Shown here in pieces: positions 25,427 to 34,921 of a stretch of DNA of 64,000 bases; within the stretch, counting starts at the first letter, position 1; each line of letters opens with the position of its first letter. Position numbers and translations under genes: made by a program. The stretch is from AP-15 sp963712825 (GTDB lineage Bacteria; Pseudomonadota; Alphaproteobacteria; ATCC43930; CGMCC-115725), in NCBI GenBank assembly GCA_963712825.1, contig CAVQJP010000015.1, forward strand, positions 86,922 to 150,921, read 5' to 3'. The notes beneath the pieces were generated by a model. It had not been told where the DNA came from and searched no databases. It saw only the letters and a list, made by a program, of their open reading frames with translations.

Positions 25427-28034
25427 GCAAGAGCAAAAACGGCCCTTGACCCTGGCCCGCCCCGGCGGCCGGCTCGAGCTGCGCAAGGGCGTGGAAACCG
25501 GCCAGGTGCGCCAAAGCTTCTCGCATGGCCGGTCCAAAACCGTCACCGTCGAGGTGCGCAAAAAGCGTATGATCGGGCCGGGCACGCCGGAGCTCGGCAA
25601 GCCCGAGGCAGAGGCGCCGGTCGCCCGTGAGGCAGCGCCGCCTGCCCGCCCGCAGCAGGCCGAGCCGGCGCGTCGACCGGTGGTGATCCCGCGCACGCTG
25701 ACCGCCGAGGAGCGCGCCGGCCGCGTGCGCGCCGTGCAGGACGCGCACAAGGCCGACGAGGAGGCGCGCCGACGCGCCGCCATTGCCGAGGCCGACCGCC
25801 GCCGCGAGGAAGAGCAGCGCGCCGCCGAGGAAGTCCGCCGCCGCGCCGACGAGGAGGCTCGGCTCAAGGTCGAGGAAGAGGAGGCGCGCCGCCGCGCCAC
25901 CGAGCAAGCGCGCCAGCGTTCCGAGGAGGAGGCGCAGCGCCGCAAGGAAGAAGAGTCGCGGCGCGAGGTCGCCGAGCGCGCCGGCAAAGCCGCGGCGGCC
26001 AAGGTTGCCGCGCTCGCCGCCGCCGGCAAGGTGGCGGTTCCGGTCGAAGAGGAAGAGGAGCCGAACGCGGCCCTGCGCCGCGGCGCCCGGCCCGAGGTCA
26101 AAAAGCCGGCAGCCCCGGTGCGCCGCGACGAGATGCGCCGGCGCGGCGGGAAAATCACCGTCACCCGCGCGCTTTCCGGCGATGAAGGCGAGCGGATGCG
26201 CAGCCTCGCCTCGGTGCGGCGGGCGCGGGAGCGCGAGCGCCTGCGGCTGCATCAGCGCGAGCAGGAGGCGGTCAAGGTCGTGCGCGACGTGGTCGTTCCG
26301 GAGACCATCACGGTTCAGGAACTGTCGAACCGCATGGCCGAACGCGGCGCCGATGTGATCAAGGCGCTGATGCGCATGGGGGTCATGGCGACGATCAACC
26401 AGGTCATCGACGCCGACACCGCCGAGCTGGTCGTAAGCGAATTCGGCCACCGCCTGCGCCGCGTCTCCGAGGCGGATGTCGAGGTCGGGCTGCGCGGCGC
26501 CGAAGACGCCGAGAACGTGCTCGAGCCGCGCGCGCCGGTGGTCACGGTCATGGGCCATGTCGACCACGGCAAGACCTCGCTGCTCGACGCGCTGCGCGAA
26601 ACCGATGTCGCAGCCGGCGAGGCCGGCGGCATCACCCAGCATATCGGCGCCTACCGGGTAAATCTGCGCAGCGGCAGACAGATCACCTTTATCGACACGC
26701 CGGGTCACCAAGCCTTTACTGCGATGCGCGCCCGCGGCGCCAATGTCACCGACATCGTGGTGCTGGTGGTCGCCGCCGACGACGGCATCATGGAGCAGAC
26801 GGTCGAAGCGATCCGCCACGCGAAAGCCGCGCAGGCGCCGATCATCGTCGCCATCAATAAGATCGACAAGCCCGAGGCGCGGCCCGAGCGGGTGCGCCAG
26901 GAGCTGCTGCAGCACGACATCGTCGTCGAAGAGCTCGGCGGCGAAATCCTCGATGTCGAAGTGTCGGCGCTGAAAAAGACCAATCTCGACCGGCTCGAAG
27001 AGGCGATCCTGCTGCAGTCCGAGCTGCTCGACCTCAACGCCAACCCGAACCGTGCTGCCGAGGGGGTCGTGCTCGAAGCAAAGCTCGAACGCGGTCGCGG
27101 CCCGGTGGCGACGGTGCTTATTCAGCGCGGGACGTTGCGCGTCGGCGATATTTTTGTCGCCGGCAGCGAGTGGGGCCGGGTGCGGGCGCTGGTCGACGAT
27201 CATGGCCAAACCCAGAGCGAAGCCGGCCCCTCGACCCCGATCGAGGTTCTCGGCCTCAATGGCATTCCGCTCGCCGGCGACGATTTCGTCGTCGCCGAAA
27301 ACGAGGGCCGGGCACGCGACATCGCCGATTTCCGCCAGCGCCGCCGGCGCGACGCCGTCGCTACGCAAGGCGGACGCGGCACGCTCGAGCAGATGTTCTC
27401 GCAGATCGCCGCCGGCACCGCCAACGAGTTGCCGGTGGTGATAAAATCCGATGTGCAGGGCTCGCTCGAGGCGATCGTGGGCTCGCTCGAAAAGATTTCC
27501 ACGACCGAGGTGTCGGTCCGGGTTCTGCATTCGGCGGTCGGCGGGATTACCGAGAGCGACGTGATCCTGGCCAAGGCGTCGGGCGCGGTGATCATCGGGT
27601 TCAATGTCCGCGCCAACCCACAGGCGCGCGACCTCGCCCGCCGCGACGGCGTCGAGATCCGTTACTATTCGATCATCTACAACCTGATCGACGACATGCG
27701 CGGCGCGCTCTCCGGGCTCTTGGCGCCGACCTTGCGCGAACGGCTCCTCGGCAACGCGTCGATCCGAGAGGTGTTCAACATCACCCGAGTGGGCAAGGTC
27801 GCCGGTTGTCTGGTCACTGACGGCACCGTGCGCCGCGGCGCCAAGGTCCGCCTCTTGCGCGACAACGTCGTGATCCACGAAGGCAGCCTGAAAACGCTGA
27901 AGCGCTTCAAGGACGAGGTCCGCGAGGTCAGGGAAGGCTATGAATGCGGCATGGCGTTCGAGAACTATGAAAACGTCGCGGTCGGCGACGTGATCGAGTG
28001 CTTCGAAATTGAAGAAGTCGCGCGGACCCTGTAG
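25410..28034 (+). CDS. infB: Translation initiation factor IF-2
   Basis: An 874-residue GTPase that brings fMet-tRNA to the 30S subunit. The G1 motif is GHVDHGKT at about residue 381, followed by DTPGHQAF (G3) and NKIDKPEA (G4). The N-terminal third (about residues 90-200) is a long charged Glu/Arg/Ala coiled-coil segment as in proteobacterial IF-2. Domains II-IV follow to the end (YECGMAFENYENVAVGDVIE). ATG 25410 overlaps the preceding gene, which suggests translational coupling. Confidence 0.98.
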   Translation: MTDATEQEQKRPLTLARPGGRLELRKGVETGQVRQSFSHGRSKTVTVEVRKKRMIGPGTPELGKPEAEAPVAREAAPPARPQQAEPARRPVVIPRTLTAEERAGRVRAVQDAHKADEEARRRAAIAEADRRREEEQRAAEEVRRRADEEARLKVEEEEARRRATEQARQRSEEEAQRRKEEESRREVAERAGKAAAAKVAALAAAGKVAVPVEEEEEPNAALRRGARPEVKKPAAPVRRDEMRRRGGKITVTRALSGDEGERMRSLASVRRARERERLRLHQREQEAVKVVRDVVVPETITVQELSNRMAERGADVIKALMRMGVMATINQVIDADTAELVVSEFGHRLRRVSEADVEVGLRGAEDAENVLEPRAPVVTVMGHVDHGKTSLLDALRETDVAAGEAGGITQHIGAYRVNLRSGRQITFIDTPGHQAFTAMRARGANVTDIVVLVVAADDGIMEQTVEAIRHAKAAQAPIIVAINKIDKPEARPERVRQELLQHDIVVEELGGEILDVEVSALKKTNLDRLEEAILLQSELLDLNANPNRAAEGVVLEAKLERGRGPVATVLIQRGTLRVGDIFVAGSEWGRVRALVDDHGQTQSEAGPSTPIEVLGLNGIPLAGDDFVVAENEGRARDIADFRQRRRRDAVATQGGRGTLEQMFSQIAAGTANELPVVIKSDVQGSLEAIVGSLEKISTTEVSVRVLHSAVGGITESDVILAKASGAVIIGFNVRANPQARDLARRDGVEIRYYSIIYNLIDDMRGALSGLLAPTLRERLLGNASIREVFNITRVGKVAGCLVTDGTVRRGAKVRLLRDNVVIHEGSLKTLKRFKDEVREVREGYECGMAFENYENVAVGDVIECFEIEEVARTL

Positions 28035-28042
28035 TGGGAGCG

Positions 28043-28519
28043 ATGAGGTCCCGCGACCCTACGGTGGCCGGGAGGCGGCGTGAGCGCCGTCGTCCCGCGG
28101 ACGAGCCGGCCGGCCGCGCCGTCGGTCAGCGGCAGCGCCGGGTCGCCGAGGAGCTGCGTCACCTGCTGGCGCAGATTTTGCGCGATGGCGGGTATCGCGA
28201 CCCGGTGCTGCGCGGCGCCAACATCACCGTCACCGAGGTCCGGATCAGCCCCGACCTGCGCAACGCGACCGTTTATGTGATGCCGCTCGCGGGCGCAAAT
28301 GCCGGAGAGGTTGTCGCCGGGTTGCGGCGCGGCGCGGCGTTTCTGCGCGGTCTCGTCGCTCGCGATCTGACGCTGCGTCATGTGCCAAATCTGGTGTTCG
28401 AGCCCGACCAGACTTTCGACCAGGCAGATCGCATTTCAGCCCTGCTCGCTTCGCCCGCGGTGGATCGCGACTTAAATCCGCCGCCGTCCGCCCAAAGCGG
28501 GACCGACGATAATGGCTGA
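28043..28519 (+). CDS. rbfA: Ribosome-binding factor A
   Basis: A 158-residue KH-type protein that binds the 30S subunit and helps 16S rRNA maturation. Core patterns are RVAEELRHLLAQILRDG, ITVTEVRISPDLRNATVYV and LRHVPNLVFEPDQTFDQADRI. The N-terminus is basic and longer than in E. coli, as is the C-terminal tail. ATG 28043 is used; GTG 28034, overlapping the infB stop, is equally possible. It sits tightly between infB and truB. Confidence 0.93.
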   Translation: MRSRDPTVAGRRRERRRPADEPAGRAVGQRQRRVAEELRHLLAQILRDGGYRDPVLRGANITVTEVRISPDLRNATVYVMPLAGANAGEVVAGLRRGAAFLRGLVARDLTLRHVPNLVFEPDQTFDQADRISALLASPAVDRDLNPPPSAQSGTDDNG

Positions 28520-29456
28520 CGGTCGCAGGTCTGACGGTCGCGGATCTGTCGGTCGCAGGCTCGACGGCTGGCTGGTCGTCGACAAACCATCGGGTATCAC
28601 CTCAAATCGGGTCGTCGAACGGGTCCGCCGGGCGACCGGGGTCAAGGCCGGTCACGCCGGCACCCTCGACCCGCTCGCGACCGGCGTGCTGCCGGTTGCC
28701 CTCGGCGAGGCGACCAAGACCGTCGCCTATGCAATGGGCGGGCTGAAGCGCTATCGATTTACCATTCGCTGGGGCATCGCCCGCGACAGCGACGACAGCG
28801 ACGGTGAGATCCTGGGCGAATCGCCGGTGCGGCCGGAACCGGGCGCGATCGAGGCGATGCTGCGGCGCTTTACCGGGACGATCATGCAGACCCCGCCGGA
28901 GTATTCCGCGATCAAGCTCGCCGGTCGCCGCGCCTACGCGCTGGCCCGCGCGGGGCAAAGCCCGGCGCTGGCACCGCGCCCGGTCGAAATCTCGAGCCTG
29001 CGCCTGGCGTCCGTCCCCGACCGCGATCACGCCGAATGCGAAGCAATCGTCGGCAAGGGTACTTATATCCGGGCGCTGGCGCGCGATCTGGCGCGGTCGC
29101 TCGGAACTCTCGGGCATGTCGCGGCATTGCGCCGGCTGGCGGTCGGGTGCTTCACCGAAGCGCAGGCGATTCCGCTGGAATCGGTAGAGGACAGGCAACA
29201 TATTGCAGCGGCATGCGGGCATCTGCTTCCGATCGAGACGGCGCTGGACGGCATCCCGGCCCTGGTCTTGTCGGCAGAGCAGACCGCCCGCCTGCGTTGC
29301 GGCCAACGGGTGTCGCCGACGGGTGGCCGGTGCCAGGCTCACGCCGCAGAGCTCGCCGCGGGCGCGGTCGTCAGCGTGTGGCACGACCACGCTTTGATCG
29401 CCTTGGCACGGGTCGAGGACGGGTGTCTTCGGCCGTTGCGCGTAATTAATTGGTAA
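28512..29456 (+). CDS. truB: tRNA pseudouridine(55) synthase
   Basis: A 314-residue TruB that makes pseudouridine 55 in the T loop of tRNA. The sequence has GWLVVDKPSGITS and the catalytic motif HAGTLDPLATGVLPVALG with D53 as nucleophile. These are followed by TPPEYSAIKLAGRRAYALAR and GTYIRALARDLA. A C-terminal PUA-like end (LSAEQTARLRCGQRV) completes the protein. It overlaps the end of rbfA by 8 bp. Confidence 0.96.
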   Translation: MADGRRSDGRGSVGRRLDGWLVVDKPSGITSNRVVERVRRATGVKAGHAGTLDPLATGVLPVALGEATKTVAYAMGGLKRYRFTIRWGIARDSDDSDGEILGESPVRPEPGAIEAMLRRFTGTIMQTPPEYSAIKLAGRRAYALARAGQSPALAPRPVEISSLRLASVPDRDHAECEAIVGKGTYIRALARDLARSLGTLGHVAALRRLAVGCFTEAQAIPLESVEDRQHIAAACGHLLPIETALDGIPALVLSAEQTARLRCGQRVSPTGGRCQAHAAELAAGAVVSVWHDHALIALARVEDGCLRPLRVINW

Positions 29457-29469
29457 AGAGGCCCGACCG

Positions 29470-29739
29470 ATGTCGATCACTGCCGAGCGCAAACAGACGC
29501 TCATTTCCGAATACGCCACCAAATCGGCCGATACCGGCTCGCCGGAAGTGCAGGTCGCGATCTTGAGCGAGCGCATCCGCAACCTGACCGACCATTTGGG
29601 GACCCATAAGAAGGACTTCCACTCGCGGCGCGGCTTGCTCGTCATGGTGGGCCAGCGCCGCCGGTTATTGGACTATCTCAAGCGCTCCAACCAGAGCCGC
29701 TACGAGACGCTGATCGGGCGCCTGGGGCTGCGCCGTTGA
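29470..29739 (+). CDS. rpsO: 30S ribosomal protein S15
   Basis: A standard 89-residue S15 that binds 16S rRNA. Motifs are SPEVQVAILSERIRNLTDHL, KDFHSRRGLLVMVGQRRRLLDYL and YETLIGRLGLRR. An AGAGG ribosome-binding site precedes the ATG. It lies in the usual place between truB and pnp. Confidence 0.98.
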   Translation: MSITAERKQTLISEYATKSADTGSPEVQVAILSERIRNLTDHLGTHKKDFHSRRGLLVMVGQRRRLLDYLKRSNQSRYETLIGRLGLRR

Positions 29740-29980
29740 CGCTGAGCAACCCGCCCGCACGCAATCCGCGTTTTCCTGCCTCGCGAACGGACCCGGTCTC
29801 GGGATTGGTCGGGCCCGCCAGTCAGGTCCAACCGGCCGGCCAGACCCGTTCTGCCGATCGGCTAAAGCGCGGGCGCGGTCGCCGAGGCCGGCCGCAATGC
29901 TTGCGGCATGCGGGATGGGCGCAGCCGATGGCGGCGAGACGGCTCGCCGCGCGGCGCTTTTTCCAAAAGGATGATTAAGG
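29740..29980 (+). promoter_or_regulatory. rpsO-pnp intergenic region with stem-loop
   Basis: No gene. The perfect 8-bp stem GCGGCGAG / CTCGCCGC (29931-29938 and 29943-29950) is followed after seven bases by a T run (29958-29962), 18 bp before the pnp start. In E. coli the rpsO-pnp gap holds a terminator and an RNase III site through which PNPase regulates itself; this stem-loop is in the matching place. The pnp ribosome-binding site AAAAGGA lies just after it. Confidence 0.5.
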
Positions 29981-32132
29981 ATGTTCCAAGTTTATCGCAA
30001 AGATCTGATGTGGGGCGGACGCCGCCTGACCCTCGAAACCGGAAGGATCGCGCGCCAAGCCGACGGCGCCGTGCTCGCGACCTATGGCGAGACCACTGTG
30101 CTGTGCACCGCCGTCGCGATGAAGACCGCCAAGCCCGGTCAGGATTTCTTTCCGCTGACCGTCAACTATCAGGAGAAGACCTTTGCCGCCGGCAAGATCC
30201 CCGGCGGCTTTTTCAAACGTGAGGGTCGGCCGTCGGAAAAGGAGACCCTGGTCTCGCGCCTGATCGACCGGCCGCTGCGGCCGCTGTTCGCCCCGGGGTT
30301 CCGCAACGAAACGCAAATCGTTTGCACGGTGCTGAGCCACGATCTCGAAAACGATCCCGACATCGTGGCGATGATCGGGGCCTCGGCGGCGCTGACGATC
30401 TCGGGCATCCCGTTTTTAGGGCCGATCGGCGGAGCGCGCGTCGCTTATGTCGACGGCGCCTATGTGCTGAACCCGACCCTCTCCGAGCTGCCGCGCTCGC
30501 AGCTCGACCTCGTCGTCGCCGGCACAGCAGAGGGCGTGCTGATGGTCGAATTGGAGGCGCGCGAGCTTTCCGAGGACGTGATGCTGGGCGCGGTCAGCTT
30601 TGGCCATCGCGAATTTCAGCCGGTGATCCAGGCGATCATCGATCTCGCCGAGACCTGCGCGCGCGAGCCCTGGGACCTGCCGGCGGTCTCGTCCGGGCAC
30701 GACGCGGTCGAGAGCCGGCTGCGCGAGACGGTCGGGCCGTTGATCGATGCGGCCTATCGCGAGCAGGGCAAGCAGGATCGCAGCAACCGGCTCGACGCCG
30801 CCAAGGCGCTGGCCGGCGAACTCTTCGTCGACGACGAGGAGCGCGCGCTGGCGCTCAAAATCTTCAAGGAGCTCGAAAAGGACATCGTGCGCGGCGCGAT
30901 CCTGCGCGGCGGCAGCCGCATCGACGGGCGCGACACCCGTTCGGTCAGGCCGATCGCGGCCGAAGTCGGCATCTTGCCGCGCGCGCATGGCTCAGCCCTG
31001 TTCACCCGTGGCGAAACCCAGGCCTTGGCGGTGGCGACCCTGGGCACCGGCCAGGACGAGCAGGTGATCGACGCGCTTGAGGGCGAGTACCGCGAAAACT
31101 TCATGCTGCATTACAATTTCCCGCCCTATTCGACGGGCGAGGCGGGCCGGATGGGCTCGCCCGGCCGGCGCGAGGTCGGACACGGCAAGCTCGCCTGGCG
31201 CGCGGTGCGCCCGCTGCTGCCGTCGAAAGACAGCTTTCCCTACACGATCCGCGTCGTCTCCGAGGTCACCGAGTTCGAACGGCTCTTCATCGATGGCCTC
31301 GGTGTGCGGCGCCTCGCTGGCGCTGATGGATGCCGGGGTGCCGTTGCCGCGCTCGGTTGCCGGGATCGCGATGGGATTGATCAAGGAGCCCGAGGGGTTC
31401 GCGGTGTTGACCGACATCCTCGGCGACGAGGACCATCTCGGCGACATGGATTTCAAGGTGGCCGGCACCGAGAGGGGTGTGACCGCGCTGCAGATGGACA
31501 TCAAGATCACCTCGATCACCGAGGAGATCATGCGCATCGCGCTGGCCCAGGCGCGCGACGGCCGCGCTCATATTCTGGCCGAGATGGCCAAGGCGCTGAC
31601 CGGGGCGCGCGACACGGTCAGCGACAACGCCCCTCGGATCACCACGATCAGCATTCCCAAGGACAAGATCCGCGAGGTCATCGGCTCGGGCGGCAAGGTG
31701 ATCCGCGAGATCACCGAAACCACCGGGGCCAAGATCGACATCGACGACGACGGCACGATCAAGGTGGCGGCGGTCGACGGCAACGCGGCCCAGGCCGCGA
31801 TCGACTGGATTCGCGGCATCGTTGCCGAACCCGAGCTCGGCGCGATCTACAACGGCAAGGTCGTCAAGACCGTCGATTTTGGCGCCTTTGTCAATTTTCT
31901 CGGCTCGCGTGACGAACTCGTGCACATCAGCGAGCTGGCGCCGCATCGCGTCGGCAAGGTCGCCGATGTCGTCAAGATGGGCGACAGCGTCAAAGTCAAG
32001 GTTCTGGGCTTTGACGACCGCGGCAAGGTCAAGCTCAGCATGCGCCAGGTCGACCAGGAGACCGGTGAGGACCTTGGCAACCGCCGGGCAGAGCCGGCGC
32101 GCATGCCGGAGCCGGCGCGGGCCGAATCCTGA
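29981..32132 (+). pseudogene. pnp: Polyribonucleotide nucleotidyltransferase (PNPase), frameshifted
   Basis: Read across one frameshift, this gives a full PNPase of about 716 residues. It has a first RNase PH domain (VYRKDLMWGGRRLTLETGRIA), a helical linker, a second RNase PH domain, a KH domain (IREVIGSGGKVIREITETTG) and an S1 domain (YNGKVVKTVDFGAFVNFLG). The frame breaks at 31271-31277. After VVSEVTE the expected SNGSSSMASVCGASLALMDAG is only readable one base on, so one extra T stands in GAGTTCGAAC. The first frame runs on as junk to 31912, and the second is intact to 32132. Every domain is otherwise well conserved, so a base-calling error or a very recent mutation is likely. PNPase degrades RNA 3' to 5' in the degradosome. 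Confidence 0.9.
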
Positions 32133-32202
32133 TCCGCCGGGGCGCGGCGGCGAACGGCGGCGCTGGTCCGGGTTCGGCGCGTTACGGGACGGCACATCGC
32201 CA

Positions 32203-33042
32203 ATGGGCGCAACAGCCGGCACTGTCCTCCGCCGGACGGAACCTCAATTCCCGCCGGTGATCGGGCACCGCGGCGCCGCTGGCTGCGCGCCGGAAAACAC
32301 GCTTGCTGGCCTGCGCCGGGCATGTCGGCTGGGCTGTCGGTGGGTCGAGTTTGACGTTCGCCTGACCGCCGACGACGAGCTGGTCCTGCTGCACGACGAC
32401 CGTCTCGAACGAACCACCGACGGGCGCGGCAAGGTGCGCCGAATGCCGCTTTCGGCTGTTCGATGCTGCGACGCAGGGGGATGGTTCGGCCCCGCTTATG
32501 CCGGCGAGCCGGTGCCGACCTTGGTCGAGGCGATTGCGGTGCTCGCCGAGCTCGGCCTCGGCGCCAACATCGAAATCAAGAGCGGGCGTCACTGCGCCGC
32601 CGACACGGCCGCCGCCGCCGCCGAGCTGGTCACCCGATTGTGGCCGGCGCATTTGCCGGGGCCGCTGATCTCGAGCTTTGCCGCCGAAGCCGTGGCAGCG
32701 GCGCGCGACCAGGCCCCGGCGATCGCCCGCGGCATGCTATTTCGCGCGGTTCCCGGCGACTGGCGGCGTCGCGCCGAAACTCTCGGCTGCGCGACGGTCA
32801 ACACCGACCACCGGCTGTTGCGGCCGGCGGTCGTGGCCGAGATCCGCAATGCGGGGTATTCTGTGCTTGCTTACACGGTGAACGACGCGGCGCGGGCTGC
32901 CGAATTGTACGATTGGGGCGTCGCCTCGGTGTTTTCGGACGTTCCGCATTTGATCCTTGCAGCGCTGTCGGCCGCTCGGGGAGAGACTGCTCCGGATCCG
33001 ACCGGGCCGCCGGCGATTGAGCCACCGGGAGCCAGTTTGTGA
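32203..33042 (+). CDS. ugpQ: Glycerophosphodiester phosphodiesterase
   Basis: A 279-residue GDPD enzyme starting at ATG 32203. It has IGHRGAAGCAPENTLAGL (catalytic His and the metal-binding Glu), VEFDVRLTADDELVLLHDD (metal ligands and the second catalytic His) and ANIEIKSG. It hydrolyses glycerophosphodiesters to glycerol-3-phosphate and an alcohol. There is no signal peptide, so it acts in the cytoplasm, as UgpQ does. The stop overlaps the GTG of the next gene (GTGA), which implies coupling. Confidence 0.92.
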   Translation: MGATAGTVLRRTEPQFPPVIGHRGAAGCAPENTLAGLRRACRLGCRWVEFDVRLTADDELVLLHDDRLERTTDGRGKVRRMPLSAVRCCDAGGWFGPAYAGEPVPTLVEAIAVLAELGLGANIEIKSGRHCAADTAAAAAELVTRLWPAHLPGPLISSFAAEAVAAARDQAPAIARGMLFRAVPGDWRRRAETLGCATVNTDHRLLRPAVVAEIRNAGYSVLAYTVNDAARAAELYDWGVASVFSDVPHLILAALSAARGETAPDPTGPPAIEPPGASL

Positions 33043-34436
33043 AATCCCTGAACCCGCTGGTCATTTCGGGACGCGAGGCGCTGCCGCTGGTCGAAGGCGG
33101 CAAGGGCATATCGGTGTCGAACGGCGAGAGCTCGGGCGCCTGGGCGGCGACCGGCGGCGTCGGCACCTTTTCCGGGGTCAACGCCGACAGCTACGGCGCC
33201 GACGGCGAGCGCATCGCGCAGCTCTATCATGGCCGCACCCGGCGCGAGCGCCACGAGGAGCTTGTCGCCTACGCGATCGCCGGTGGCATCGAGCAGGCGC
33301 GCGTCGCCTATGAGCGCGGCGGCGGCGAAGGCCGCATCCACATGAACGTGCTGTGGGAAATGGCCGCTGCCGAGCGCGTCCTGCACGGTGTTCTCGAAGG
33401 CGCGAAAGGCTTGATCCACGGCGTCACCTGCGGCGCCGGCATGCCTTACAAGATCGCCGAGATCTGCGCCCGCTACGGGGTTTACTACTATCCGATCGTG
33501 TCGTCGGCGCGCGCCTTTCGCGCGTTGTGGAAACGCGCCTACCACAAGTTCTTCGACTGGCTCGGCGGGGTCGTCTACGAGGACCCGTGGCTCGCCGGCG
33601 GCCATAACGGGCTGTCCAACAGCGAGGACCCCCTCGACCCCGAGCCGCCTTACCCCAGGGTGCGCGAGCTGCGCACGATGATGGCCGATTTCGGGCTGGC
33701 GGGAACGCCGATCTTTATGGCCGGCGGGCTGTGGTACCTGCGCGAGTGGACCGACTGGATCGACAACCCCGAGCTCGGCCCGATCGCATTTCAATTCGGG
33801 ACCCGTCCGCTCGTGACGCAGGAGAGCCCGATCTCCGAAGTGTGGAAGCGCAAGCTTCTGACCCTGGGCGAGGGCGACGTTTTCCTGAACCGCTTCAGCC
33901 CGACCGGGTTCTATTCGTCCGCGGTGCGCAACGGTTTTCTGAACGAGCTGGAGGAGCGCTCGGCCCACCAGGTGGCCTATTCGGTCGAACCGGTCGGCGA
34001 GCATGTCGCCGCCTTTCAGGTCGGCGCCCGCAACCGCGTCGTCTATCTGACGCCGCACGACCGCGACTCGGCGGAAAAATGGGTGGCCGCGGGCTTTACC
34101 GAGGCGCTGCGCACCCCGGATTCGACATTGGTTTTTGTGACGCCGCAAAAGGCGCTGGAAATCCGCACCGACCAGATCGGCTGCATGGGGTGCCTCAGCG
34201 CCTGCCAATTCTCGAACTGGGCGCAAAGCGAGACCGGGTCGACCGGGAAAAAGGCCGATCCGCGCAGCTTTTGCATCCAGAAGACCTTGCAGGCGATCCG
34301 CCATTCGGACGATGTCGAGCAGCAGCTGATGTTTGCCGGGCACAACGCCTATCGTTTTGCCTCCGACCCCTTTTATGCGAACGGGTATGTGCCGACCGTG
34401 CGCGAGCTTGTCGAGCGCCTGCAAACCGGCGACTGA
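33039..34436 (+). CDS. NPD-type (nitronate monooxygenase-like) flavoprotein with C-terminal Cys cluster
   Basis: A 465-residue TIM-barrel flavoprotein of the nitronate monooxygenase/2-nitropropane dioxygenase-like family, starting at GTG 33039. Supporting stretches are GISVSNGESSGAWAATGGVG, LIHGVTCGAGMPYKIAEIC, TPIFMAGGLWYL and IAFQFGTRPLVT, the phosphate-binding end of the barrel. Unlike the short, classic enzymes it has a 150-residue C-terminal extension with QIGCMGCLSACQFSNWAQ, a CxxCxxxC group that could hold a metal or Fe-S cluster. The fold is clear but the substrate is not. It lies directly upstream of an Irr regulator gene. Confidence 0.7.
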   Translation: MKSLNPLVISGREALPLVEGGKGISVSNGESSGAWAATGGVGTFSGVNADSYGADGERIAQLYHGRTRRERHEELVAYAIAGGIEQARVAYERGGGEGRIHMNVLWEMAAAERVLHGVLEGAKGLIHGVTCGAGMPYKIAEICARYGVYYYPIVSSARAFRALWKRAYHKFFDWLGGVVYEDPWLAGGHNGLSNSEDPLDPEPPYPRVRELRTMMADFGLAGTPIFMAGGLWYLREWTDWIDNPELGPIAFQFGTRPLVTQESPISEVWKRKLLTLGEGDVFLNRFSPTGFYSSAVRNGFLNELEERSAHQVAYSVEPVGEHVAAFQVGARNRVVYLTPHDRDSAEKWVAAGFTEALRTPDSTLVFVTPQKALEIRTDQIGCMGCLSACQFSNWAQSETGSTGKKADPRSFCIQKTLQAIRHSDDVEQQLMFAGHNAYRFASDPFYANGYVPTVRELVERLQTGD

Positions 34437-34462
34437 CGCATGGTAGGGTTTCGCTACAATTG

Positions 34463-34491
34463 TTGGATTCTGCCGTATTTGCAGTTATATT
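34463..34491 (+). promoter_or_regulatory. Promoter candidate of the first irr gene (leaderless)
   Basis: TTGGAT (34463-34468), a 17-bp spacer and TATATT (34486-34491) end only seven bases before the ATG at 34499. Transcription would start at or beside the A of the start codon, giving a leaderless mRNA. No ribosome-binding site is visible. Confidence 0.55.
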
Positions 34492-34498
34492 GCCTACG

Positions 34499-34921
34499 AT
34501 GACATCGGCATGCGCCTCGCTCAATCTCGTGGACCGGCTGCGCGCCGTGGGTCTGAGGCCCACCCGCCAGCGTCTGGCGCTGGCGCGGCTGCTGCTCGGC
34601 AATGGCGAGCGCCATGTCACCGCCGAGCAATTGCATCTCGAAGCTGCGGCCGCCGGCGTGCCGGTGTCGCTCGCCACGGTGTACAACAGCCTGCACCAAT
34701 TCACCGAAGCCGGTCTGTTGCGCGAGGTCGTGGTCGAGCCCGGACGGTCGTATTTCGACACCAACATCTCCGACCACCATCATTTCTTCTGCGAGGCGAA
34801 CGGGATGCTGCAAGATATCCCGGCGCAGGAGATTGCGGTCACCGGCGTGCCGGTTGCTCCGCCCGGAACCGAAATCCGCCGCATCGAGGTCATCGTCCGC
34901 GTCGGCCCGGAGAGAAGCTGA
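34499..34921 (+). CDS. irr: Irr-type Fur-family iron/haem response regulator, copy 1
   Basis: A 140-residue Fur-superfamily regulator of the alphaproteobacterial Irr branch. Signatures are LRPTRQRLALARLLL and HVTAEQLHLEA in the winged helix, SLATVYNSLHQFTEAGLL, the metal/haem-binding SDHHHFF and the end pattern GTEIRRIEVIVRV. Irr represses or activates iron- and haem-related genes under low iron and is destroyed or inactivated when haem is plentiful. The N-terminal haem regulatory motif (CP) of Bradyrhizobium Irr is absent. A second copy lies at 39380 and is about 70% identical by eye. The ATG is chosen because it follows the promoter directly. Confidence 0.88.
   Translation: MTSACASLNLVDRLRAVGLRPTRQRLALARLLLGNGERHVTAEQLHLEAAAAGVPVSLATVYNSLHQFTEAGLLREVVVEPGRSYFDTNISDHHHFFCEANGMLQDIPAQEIAVTGVPVAPPGTEIRRIEVIVRVGPERS

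Noticed and set aside
26200..28000. Large minus-strand open frame (over 1000 codons) opposite infB
   Set aside because: It mirrors IF-2, a clear gene on the plus strand; the antisense frame has no family features.
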